DNA from: Spirochaetaceae bacterium
GTDB taxonomy: Bacteria; Spirochaetota; Spirochaetia; SZUA-6; Fen-1364
Reading direction: 5' to 3'
Length of the DNA: 5,715 bases
Assembly (NCBI GenBank): GCA_003154555.1
Contig: PMDT01000266.1
Location: 17,688-23,402, forward strand
The position numbers were made by a program, and so were the translations under genes. Positions 1 to 5,715 of the stretch are shown here, piece by piece. The notes under the pieces are model-generated. The model searched no databases and was not told the origin of the DNA. It worked only from the letters and a program-made list of their open reading frames with translations. Position 1 is the stretch's first letter. The number at the start of each line of letters is the position of its first letter.

Positions 1-559
1 GCACGTGCGTGTGCGTGCCGATGACCGCGGAGACCTCGCCGTCGAGGAAGAGCGCGAGCGCCTCCTTCTCGTCCACCGATTCGGCGTGGAAATCGACAAT
101 TGCCGCTTTCACTTTCGAACGAAACTGCTTCAGCAACGCCTTGCCGACCTGCATCGGGTCGCGCAGGGGGGACAGGTTCACCCTTCCCTCGAGATTGATA
201 ACGAGGACCGGGATGTCGCGGACCGTGACGATGCAATGTCCTTTGCCAGGGATGGCCCCCGCGCCGGAGATCACGGGATAGTTCTCAGGACGCAGGAGGG
301 TGTCGCTCGTCGAAAGAAGCGGGTAAATTTCCCGCTTCTGCCAGATGTGATTGCCGGTCGTGATGACATGTACGCCCGACGCCTTCATCCGCTCAGCGAT
401 GTCCGGGGTGAGGCCGAAGCCGTCCGCCGCGTTTTCCCCGTTGGCGATCACGAGGTCCGCCGCGAGCCGGTGCGCAAGGTCGGGCAGGCCGACAAAAAGA
501 GCCCTGCATCCCGGCTGACCGACGATGTCTCCCAGGATGAGGGCCCTCAGTGCGTGCAT
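1..559 (-). CDS. ymdB: YmdB-family metallophosphoesterase (2',3'-cyclic-nucleotide 2'-phosphodiesterase), 3' end cut off by window edge
   Basis: Cytoplasmic dinuclear-metal phosphoesterase. Characterised Bacillus YmdB hydrolyses 2',3'-cyclic nucleotides and affects biofilm and motility gene expression. I translated 186 codons from the ATG at 559. Family motifs appear in order: GDIVGQPG (residues 10-17, metal ligand D11), ANGENAADG (39-47, E42 and N43), TTGNHIW (67-73, N70 and H71), NLEGRVNL (122-129), DFHAE (156-160, H158) and GTHTHV (181-186, H183 and H185). These match the metal-binding and catalytic set of Bacillus YmdB. Family members are about 260-270 residues, so roughly 80 residues lie beyond base 1. 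The start is 8 bases after the rny stop codon (568-570). No Shine-Dalgarno is visible in the GC-rich gap, which suggests translational coupling to rny. The ATG places the first beta-strand (ALILGD) right at the N-terminus, as in relatives. No disruption is seen in the visible part. Family assignment is secure; the substrate is inferred from the family. Confidence 0.95.
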   Translation of the reverse strand, partial: MHALRALILGDIVGQPGCRALFVGLPDLAHRLAADLVIANGENAADGFGLTPDIAERMKASGVHVITTGNHIWQKREIYPLLSTSDTLLRPENYPVISGAGAIPGKGHCIVTVRDIPVLVINLEGRVNLSPLRDPMQVGKALLKQFRSKVKAAIVDFHAESVDEKEALALFLDGEVSAVIGTHTHV

Positions 560-567
560 GCGCGGGC

Positions 568-2097
568 CTAGCGGGCGTACTCGATGACGCGCATCTCACG
601 GATGATCGTCACCTTGATCCTGCCGGGGTACTTCAGCTCGCTTTCGATGCGCTTGGCGACATTCTTGGCGAGCTCTTTGGCCGCGTCGTCGGTGATTTTC
701 TCATTGTTCACCAGAATGCGCAGCTCGCGGCCGGCCTGAATCGCGTATGCCTTGTCCACCCCGTCGAAATCTTCCGCGATTGATTCGAGGTTCTCCAGGC
801 GCTTCAGGTAGTTGTCCAGTGTTTCCTTGCGCGCGCCGGGACGCGCCGCGGAGATGGCGTCCGCGATCTGCACGATCACCGCCTCCACGGTCTCCGGCTC
901 CACGTCGCCGTGATGCGAGCCGATGGCATTGAGGACCTTGGGATCCTCGCCGAGCCTGCGCGCGAGGTCGACGCCCACCTCGATGTGGTTGCCGTCACCG
1001 TCGGCCTCCACTCCCTTGCCAATGTCATGCAGCAGCGCCGCGCGCTTTGCCAGCTCCACGTTTGCGCCCACCTCCGATGCGATCATCCCCGCGATAAGGG
1101 CGACCTCCTTTGAATGGGCAAGCACGTTCTGACCGTAGCTCGTGCGGTAATGCAGACGACCGAGGGTCCGAATGGCCTCGGGACTCATCGTATGGATGCC
1201 AACCTCAAACAGGACGCGCTCGCCTTCTTCATAGATGGTCTGCGCGATTTCCTTGGTAACCTTCTGCACGATCTCCTCGATGCGTGCAGGATGGATCCGG
1301 CCGTCGGAGATCAGGCGACTGAGGGCAGTTTTCGCGATCTCCCGGCGGATGGGATCGAAGCACGAGATAACCACCGCTTCAGGGGTGTCATCGATGATGA
1401 TATCCACGCCGGTGAGCGTTTCGAGGGTACGGATATTGCGGCCTTCCCGGCCGATGATCCTGCCCTTCATCTCGTCATTGGGGAGGCTCACGGTGGTCAC
1501 GGTCACCTCCGAAGCCACGTCTGTCGCCAGCCTCTGGATGGTCGTGATCAGGATATCACGCGCCTTCTTGTCCGCGGCGAGTCGCGCTTCCTGCTCGATG
1601 AGGTTGATCGTCACCTGCGCGTCGTGGCGCGCTTCGTTCTCCAGGCTCTGCACGAGCAGCTTTTTCGCTTCTGCCCTGCTCAAGCCGGAGACCCGTTCCA
1701 ACTCTGCGGCTACCCGCTCGCCTTCCTGCTGCAGCGCCGCCTCTTTCTCGACGGCTGTCCTCTCACGGCTGCTGATCGTGCTCTCTTGCTTCTCAAGAGA
1801 TTCAACGCGTTTTTCTAGGTTCTCTTCCTTCTGAAGGAGGCGTCTCTCCATGCGCTGGAGCTCGATCCGGCGCTCACGTGTCTCCTTTTCCAGCTGATTG
1901 CGCTCCCGCAACAACTGGTCCTTGCTTTCAAGTATCGCCTCTTTCTTCTTCGCTTCCGCTTCTCTCAGAGCTTCGCCGACAATTCGCGAAGCCTTTTGCT
2001 CTGCCGACGAAAGCTGAAATCGTGCATACAGCCATCGAATTAACCAACCTAGAATAGCAGCGGCAAGAGGAAGAATGAAGTACAATAATGTGCTCAT
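568..2097 (-). CDS. rny: Ribonuclease Y (membrane-anchored endoribonuclease)
   Basis: Endoribonuclease that initiates mRNA decay at the inner face of the membrane. The product is 509 residues, the usual length for the family. Order of parts: N-terminal membrane helix (about residues 4-23, [17 protein letters not shown]), a long highly charged coiled coil (about 30-180), a KH RNA-binding domain with the [12 protein letters not shown] motif (212-223), and an HD phosphohydrolase domain with LAHSKEV (H328), LLHDIGKG (355-362, H357 and D358) and SHHGD (394-398). It ends with a conserved [17 protein letters not shown] tail (489-501). The metal-binding His/Asp residues are present, so the enzyme looks active. 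The ATG at 2097 is chosen because GGAGG lies 6 bases upstream and the membrane helix follows directly. A longer reading from 2286 would overlap the end of the preceding gene and add residues foreign to the family. A promoter sits just upstream, and ymdB follows after 8 bases. Confidence 0.98.
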   Translation of the reverse strand: MSTLLYFILPLAAAILGWLIRWLYARFQLSSAEQKASRIVGEALREAEAKKKEAILESKDQLLRERNQLEKETRERRIELQRMERRLLQKEENLEKRVESLEKQESTISSRERTAVEKEAALQQEGERVAAELERVSGLSRAEAKKLLVQSLENEARHDAQVTINLIEQEARLAADKKARDILITTIQRLATDVASEVTVTTVSLPNDEMKGRIIGREGRNIRTLETLTGVDIIIDDTPEAVVISCFDPIRREIAKTALSRLISDGRIHPARIEEIVQKVTKEIAQTIYEEGERVLFEVGIHTMSPEAIRTLGRLHYRTSYGQNVLAHSKEVALIAGMIASEVGANVELAKRAALLHDIGKGVEADGDGNHIEVGVDLARRLGEDPKVLNAIGSHHGDVEPETVEAVIVQIADAISAARPGARKETLDNYLKRLENLESIAEDFDGVDKAYAIQAGRELRILVNNEKITDDAAKELAKNVAKRIESELKYPGRIKVTIIREMRVIEYAR

Positions 2098-2103
2098 TTC
2101 ATT

Positions 2104-2108
2104 CCTCC
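2104..2108 (-). promoter_or_regulatory. Shine-Dalgarno of rny
   Basis: GGAGG on the minus strand, 6 bases before the ATG at 2097. It decides the rny start against the longer in-frame reading. Another ATG (2102-2100) begins one base after the GGAGG, too close for normal initiation, and opens only a two-codon frame (ATG AAA TGA) that runs into the rny start codon. Confidence 0.9.
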
Positions 2109-2131
2109 AACCTAGCTGAATAATCAATGAT

Positions 2132-2160
2132 AGCTTAGACGAGAATGGGGGCTTTGTCAA
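2132..2160 (-). promoter_or_regulatory. Probable sigma70-type promoter for rny-ymdB
   Basis: On the minus strand a perfect -35 consensus TTGACA (2160-2155) is followed, after exactly 17 bases, by TAAGCT (2137-2132) as a -10 element that matches the consensus at only 3 of 6 positions. Transcription would start near 2125, giving a leader of roughly 28 bases that contains the Shine-Dalgarno. The surrounding DNA is AT-richer than the genes. The strong -35 and ideal spacing support it; the weak -10 lowers confidence. A TATCAT just downstream resembles a -10 better but would sit 22 bases from this -35. Confidence 0.6.
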
Positions 2161-2162
2161 GG

Positions 2163-2180
2163 GAAACGGTTTGCCGTTTC
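2163..2180. repeat. Perfect inverted repeat next to the rny -35 box
   Basis: Seven-base arms GAAACGG (2163-2169) and CCGTTTC (2174-2180) flank a 4-base centre, ending 3 bp upstream of the rny -35 element and 36 bp after the stop codon of the upstream gene. A second small palindrome, TTCTT-G-AAGAA (2178-2188), overlaps it. As RNA on the minus strand it could form a small hairpin, but no T-run follows, so it is at best a weak terminator of the large gene. Its place beside the -35 box fits an operator equally well. The function is inference. Confidence 0.45.
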
Positions 2181-2216
2181 TTGAAGAAGATCCGTATTTT
2201 TGTAAGGCGAAGAGAG

Positions 2217-5200
2217 TTACTGGACGAGCAGTTTTGAAAGCAATACGCCAGGGGCGATTTCCGTTTCGCTGGAAAACGAAAGGCAAAGATAGGCTTCCTG
2301 GCCCCGGAAAATCGCCGGCAGGAACAGCATATGCCTCATGTAGCGAAGGTCGTCTTCCTCAAAGAGCTTTTTTAGGAAACGCACTTCGGCGGGATTCTTG
2401 TTGATTGCAACCGCTTTCCGGGAAGAAAGGAAAGAGCTGAAAAAAGCGTCCGGCGAATCGAAATGCAGCAACGGGATCGACTTATCACTCAGCCCGACCG
2501 TGAGATCCATCGCGTACTGCTGGAGCTTCTTGAGAAAGACCCCCGCGCTCACCGCGGAGACGCGTCGCGAGACTTCGACGAGCGACTTCATCTGCGTGGT
2601 GTGCGTGAATGACCGGGGATACGTCGCAAGGAACTCGTCGTAGTCGATTCCGTTGCGTTTCAGCCGCAGAGGAACGGATTTTTCCCGATCCGGCGAGAAT
2701 ACCTCTTCCGCCTCCGGGAGCTTGTCCGCCGAAATGACCTTTGACAGGTCGAGCGTGTCCTCGTCCCGCAGCAGGTCCCCGATGCCGCCGGTGTGCTGAT
2801 CATCGCTCGCGGCCGGTGGTGTCGACGGCTCCGCCGTCTCGTTTTGCATCACCTCGGCGACGATCTCGCGCAGGTCCTGCTCGGCGCGACCTTGCTTGGA
2901 CTTTTCCGGAGCCGTGTAAACCTCCTGCTTGATGCGAAAGACCCCGTTCTCCATCACGATCGCGCCGTCTGCATCGTCCACCATGCCACGCAACTCATCG
3001 ATCGTCCACGAGGTGACGCCACCAGACGCCACGAGCGATGCAAGCTCCGCCTCTTCGTCGGATTCGCCTTCAGTCGAAGCGGCCGCCGGCAGCTCCTCTT
3101 CATCGGCGGCTTCCAGCTCCTCGAAATCGAGGCTCTCGTCGGTCGCGGCCGGCGCCAGGGACGGAAGCGGCGCCGGCGCGCCCGTGGAAACCGCGCCAGC
3201 TGACCGCCCGGTTCCTGGCCTTTCTTCTGCCACTTCCTCATCGGGGGGCAGCACCTCCGGCAGATCGGGTTCTCCCGACATCGTCATGTCTGTCTCCCTC
3301 GGTCGGATCCTGCCGGCCTCCTCTGCCGCGGGGAGAAGCTCCAGCCCTTCCTCGACAGGTTCCGGCGCCAGTGGCAGTATCTCCTGCACGGGCTGCAGCT
3401 CTTCCAGCAGTTCTGTCGGCGCGTCGATGACTTCGACGGATGGCAGGAGCTCGCTTGTCGCTTCTTTCGTCGCCTGCGAACCGCGGGGGATGCGAATCTG
3501 CACGAAGTCGGTGATAGTCCCTTGCGGGATGCGCGGGACGCTGCCGGTTTCCGCTGCCCCGTGCGCGAGCAGCCCGGCGGCGCGGGCAGGAATGGCCACC
3601 TCGTCGCCCAGCAGCTCAAGCTCGGCGATGCCCGAATCTTCCGACTCGAGATCGGAAGTGTCGGGGAATGCATGCTCCGCGGGGGTGCCCGCCTCTTCGA
3701 GCAGCTCGGCCTCGGCCGGAGCCTCCACTCCTTCGGCGATCTCCCGCATCGTGTCGACGAGACTGGACGAGGCCGCGGGTGTTTCCGCCTCGATCTCCTC
3801 CAGCTCCGCAACAGGCTCCAAAGCGCCCTCTTCCTCGACAGATTGGGCGGCTTCGACTTCCTCCGCGGGATCGAGCACTTCTGCCGCCTCTATGAACTCG
3901 CCAGACTGCGCTTCTTCTGCGGCCTCGCCTGCAGGCTCCGCTTCCTCGAGCTCTTCGACCGCTTCAGCATCGTGGAAGGCTTCGACCTGGGCTGCTTCGA
4001 CCAGTTCCGCAGCCTCCACCGGCTCAGCTTCCTCGACGGCTTCCGCCTCTTCGATTTCCTCGACTTCCTCGGCCTCTTCGAGCTCCTCGACCGCCTCAGC
4101 TTCCTCGACAGCCGCCGCCGCCTTCGCCGGCGCGGCACTTTCTGCCGCGGCTACTTCGACCGGCGCGGCCTCCTCCAGAGTCTCCAGCTCTTCCGCTTCC
4201 GCCGCCTGCGCGACCGGCGCTCGATCGGCGGGTGCCTCGGTCACGTCGGCCGCGCTGATCTCTTCGACCTTGAACGCGCGCACAGGCGCCGCCGTCGCCG
4301 CGGGCAGGACAAAGCTCGCGTTCTGGAGAGCGCTGCGGATGAGGGCTTCGAGACGCGTGATGTCCATCGCACCCACCGCCGGCGCCGCCGGCGCCTCGGA
4401 CCGCCGCGATATGAGGTCGATGATTTCACCCCAGCTTTTCGTCATGTAGTCGTCGATCACCGGCTTCTGACGTCGGGAGACGCGGCCGATGCCGCGCTGG
4501 ATCTGCCAGGTAATCTCTTCCCTGCGCGATTCGATTTCGCGGCGCCACTTTCCCCAGTCCACCCCGCCGGGGCTCTCCACGAGCTCTGAGATGAGCTGGA
4601 TCTGGAATCTTTTCACCCGCTGGCGCAGAACCTCCAGAGGATCGGAGCGCAGGTTGAGAAGCAGGTACACGAGCAGGAACACGGTGAGGAAGAACGTGGC
4701 AAGGAGCAGGCCCTTCATCAGGTCGCTCATCTCGAAGCGGCCGTTCGGGTAGATCGTGCCCGCCACGCCGCCGTTCGCCAGTCGGACGGCGAACACCCGG
4801 TAGCCCGACGAAACGCCGTCCGTACCCGTGAGGACGAGCGAGTCGGTGAAAGAGGCACTGCCCGGGTTCCGGGACCACAGCGTCGCCAGTGCGCCCTCGA
4901 CGGCCGGCGACACCGCAGGGCCGTTGATGAGGAGCCCGCTCGTGCCGACCAGCGCGATATGGTCCACGAGCAGGCCGTGGGAAAGAACGAGCTGCGCGAA
5001 AAGGTCTTTTGCCGAGACGTAGAAGACGAGCGTGCCCCCTGCCGATGCGCCCTGGCCGGCCACGGCAACGGGATAGACCAGCACCTCCCGCGCGCCATCG
5101 ATGAGGACCTGCTGCCTCTGGGATGCCGTCACCAGCGTGTCCGCGGGAATGGCGGTATTGTCTTCGTTGTAATTGTTGAACGCGATGCTCGTTGCGCCGG

Positions 5201-5582
5201 GCTGCTTGACGTCGATGTCGAGGAAACTGCTGTAGAGGATTCGTCGTCCATCGGCGCCGATCAGGCGCACCCCCTCAATACCGAGCTGGCGCGTCATGTC
5301 CGCCCACGCCGTCACCGTGTCATTGGCAAGCGTCACGGCGAATGTGCGGGCAATGAAATCCTTCTGCGCGACCGCGGAGAACCGGACGAAATTTGCCTTG
5401 TGGAAGGAATCGATCGTCTCTCCGACAGTCTGCAGCTCCGCCGTGTATCCCTGCTCGATCCGGGGAAGGAAGAAGCTCGCCTGGAGAACGGTGAAGAGCC
5501 CCGAGAATGCAAGGACAGCGAACCCCGCAAAAAGCAGGAGGGACGCGAGAAGACTGATCGCTACCTTGAGGCTCTGTCGCAT
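2217..5582 (-). CDS. Large two-helix membrane protein: Cache-like extracytoplasmic sensor, acidic Glu/Ala linker, unknown C-terminal domain
   Basis: I do not recognise a named family. The 1121-residue product (numbered from the ATG at 5582) has a membrane helix (about 7-35), an extracytoplasmic region (about 42-285), a second helix (about 290-310), a charged juxtamembrane stretch (312-393, with [16 protein letters not shown]), a low-complexity acidic linker (about 431-851) and a compact C-terminal domain (about 966-1121). The outer region has two segments with the beta-strand-turn pattern of PAS/Cache folds: [18 protein letters not shown] (102-119) and [16 protein letters not shown] (206-221). 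Two less simple islands interrupt the linker: [14 protein letters not shown] (688-701) and a stretch ending [11 protein letters not shown] (875-885). The C-terminal part faintly resembles a GAF fold. No catalytic, HAMP, histidine-kinase or methyl-accepting module is visible. A TTG at 5609 would add nine residues (MRKKVYRFP); neither start has a well-placed Shine-Dalgarno, and I prefer ATG. The frame is open throughout. Likely role: membrane sensor or scaffold, inferred from layout only. Confidence 0.85.
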   Translation of the reverse strand: MRQSLKVAISLLASLLLFAGFAVLAFSGLFTVLQASFFLPRIEQGYTAELQTVGETIDSFHKANFVRFSAVAQKDFIARTFAVTLANDTVTAWADMTRQLGIEGVRLIGADGRRILYSSFLDIDVKQPGATSIAFNNYNEDNTAIPADTLVTASQRQQVLIDGAREVLVYPVAVAGQGASAGGTLVFYVSAKDLFAQLVLSHGLLVDHIALVGTSGLLINGPAVSPAVEGALATLWSRNPGSASFTDSLVLTGTDGVSSGYRVFAVRLANGGVAGTIYPNGRFEMSDLMKGLLLATFFLTVFLLVYLLLNLRSDPLEVLRQRVKRFQIQLISELVESPGGVDWGKWRREIESRREEITWQIQRGIGRVSRRQKPVIDDYMTKSWGEIIDLISRRSEAPAAPAVGAMDITRLEALIRSALQNASFVLPAATAAPVRAFKVEEISAADVTEAPADRAPVAQAAEAEELETLEEAAPVEVAAAESAAPAKAAAAVEEAEAVEELEEAEEVEEIEEAEAVEEAEPVEAAELVEAAQVEAFHDAEAVEELEEAEPAGEAAEEAQSGEFIEAAEVLDPAEEVEAAQSVEEEGALEPVAELEEIEAETPAASSSLVDTMREIAEGVEAPAEAELLEEAGTPAEHAFPDTSDLESEDSGIAELELLGDEVAIPARAAGLLAHGAAETGSVPRIPQGTITDFVQIRIPRGSQATKEATSELLPSVEVIDAPTELLEELQPVQEILPLAPEPVEEGLELLPAAEEAGRIRPRETDMTMSGEPDLPEVLPPDEEVAEERPGTGRSAGAVSTGAPAPLPSLAPAATDESLDFEELEAADEEELPAAASTEGESDEEAELASLVASGGVTSWTIDELRGMVDDADGAIVMENGVFRIKQEVYTAPEKSKQGRAEQDLREIVAEVMQNETAEPSTPPAASDDQHTGGIGDLLRDEDTLDLSKVISADKLPEAEEVFSPDREKSVPLRLKRNGIDYDEFLATYPRSFTHTTQMKSLVEVSRRVSAVSAGVFLKKLQQYAMDLTVGLSDKSIPLLHFDSPDAFFSSFLSSRKAVAINKNPAEVRFLKKLFEEDDLRYMRHMLFLPAIFRGQEAYLCLSFSSETEIAPGVLLSKLLVQ
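3930..4199 (-). repeat. Glu/Ala-rich coding repeat region within the large protein's linker
   Basis: This stretch encodes residues 462-551 of the large protein: 35 Glu and 28 Ala out of 90, with a single Lys. Units of the type [11 protein letters not shown] recur. Two copies of that exact 11-residue unit are encoded at 4100-4068 and 3968-3936. Their DNA differs at 5 of 33 positions, all third codon positions, so the peptides are identical. The segment is probably a charged helical or disordered spacer. Confidence 0.8.
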
Positions 5583-5663
5583 GGGAAAACGATATACCTT
5601 CTTCCTCAATATCGGCGGAAACGCCCATTCCCCGTAGAAAACCCCTGTCGTGCTGTCATGTCA

Positions 5664-5710
5664 CAAAAAGCAAACGCCGCGACGGGCCTTTATACTACCC
5701 GGCACGGCGT
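5664..5710 (-). terminator. Rho-independent terminator, minus direction
   Basis: On the minus strand, 13-base arms (5710-5698 and 5686-5674) pair with one mismatch and one G-T wobble around an 11-base loop (5697-5687). The outer six pairs, ACGCCG with CGGCGT, are perfect. T-rich sequence follows directly (TTTGCTTTTT, 5674-5665). On the plus strand no T-run follows, so it acts in the minus direction. It most likely ends a gene lying just beyond base 5715; a leader attenuator for the large gene is the alternative. Between it and the large gene (5583-5663) I find no convincing promoter. Confidence 0.8.
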
Positions 5711-5715
5711 CATAT

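Noticed and set aside
5..571. Plus-strand open frame of 188 codons at the window edge
   Set aside because: Exactly antisense to the ymdB gene, whose minus-strand translation carries all expected metallophosphoesterase motifs.
1114..1818. Plus-strand open frame of 234 codons inside rny
   Set aside because: Antisense to the HD, KH and coiled-coil coding parts of rny, which is a certain gene; no family resemblance and no initiation signal.
2094..2102. Two-codon frame ATG AAA TGA overlapping the rny start as a possible regulatory mini-ORF
   Set aside because: Its ATG is one base from the GGAGG, too close for efficient initiation; most likely chance.
2098..2286. Longer rny reading starting at 2286
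   Set aside because: It would overlap the 3' end of the large gene and translate through the promoter and Shine-Dalgarno; the added 63 residues do not look like an RNase Y N-terminus.
2929..4449. Plus-strand open frame of 506 codons, extremely Ser/Ala-rich
   Set aside because: It lies entirely antisense to the acidic linker of the large gene. GAG/GAA and GCN codons read backwards give CTC/TTC and NGC, so stops are rare in the opposite strand's frames and Ser-rich strings result. It shows no domain-like sequence.
3522..4589. Plus-strand open frame of 355 codons, rich in Arg, Leu and Phe
   Set aside because: Another antisense shadow of the same low-complexity region; its repeats mirror the Glu/Ala codons and no recognisable domain appears.
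1..5715. CRISPR arrays, tRNA/rRNA genes, insertion sequences, toxin-antitoxin or phage genes
   Set aside because: No spaced direct repeats outside the coding linker, no transposase-like translation, no cloverleaf-like sequence in the short non-coding gaps; coding genes fill nearly the whole window.

Overview
The window holds three genes, all read on the minus strand, so transcription runs from high to low coordinates. In transcription order they are: a large, unrecognised membrane protein with a sensor-like layout (5582 to 2217); rny, encoding ribonuclease Y (2097 to 568); and the first two thirds of a ymdB-type metallophosphoesterase gene (559 to the window edge at 1). The sequence is GC-rich. 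The only clearly AT-richer stretch is the intergenic DNA at 2098-2216, which carries a good sigma70-type promoter and a strong Shine-Dalgarno for rny.

Layout: 5583-5715 is non-coding and contains a convincing rho-independent terminator hairpin (5664-5710, minus direction). It probably ends an upstream gene lying outside the window, so the large gene starts a new unit or is read through a leader. The large gene encodes a short cytoplasmic N-terminus, a membrane helix, a Cache-like extracytoplasmic region of about 240 residues, a second membrane helix, a charged juxtamembrane segment, a Glu/Ala-rich low-complexity linker of about 420 residues, and a compact C-terminal domain of about 150 residues. 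I see no kinase, cyclase, GGDEF or chemoreceptor signalling module. rny and ymdB are separated by 8 bases and are almost certainly cotranscribed.

Organism: RNase Y next to a YmdB-family phosphoesterase is found in many bacteria (Firmicutes, Deltaproteobacteria, Spirochaetes and others), so it does not fix the lineage. The N-terminus of this RNase Y and the two-helix sensor followed by a long acidic linker remind me of GC-rich Spirochaetota. That is recollection of style rather than a search result, and I hold it at low to moderate confidence.

Working together: RNase Y is a membrane-anchored endoribonuclease that starts mRNA decay, and YmdB is a phosphodiesterase active on 2',3'-cyclic nucleotides, so the pair forms a plausible RNA-turnover unit. 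The large protein is also membrane-anchored and sits directly upstream on the same strand. Whether it is functionally tied to RNA decay, or is only a neighbour with its own promoter, cannot be decided from this window. It is the most novel item here.
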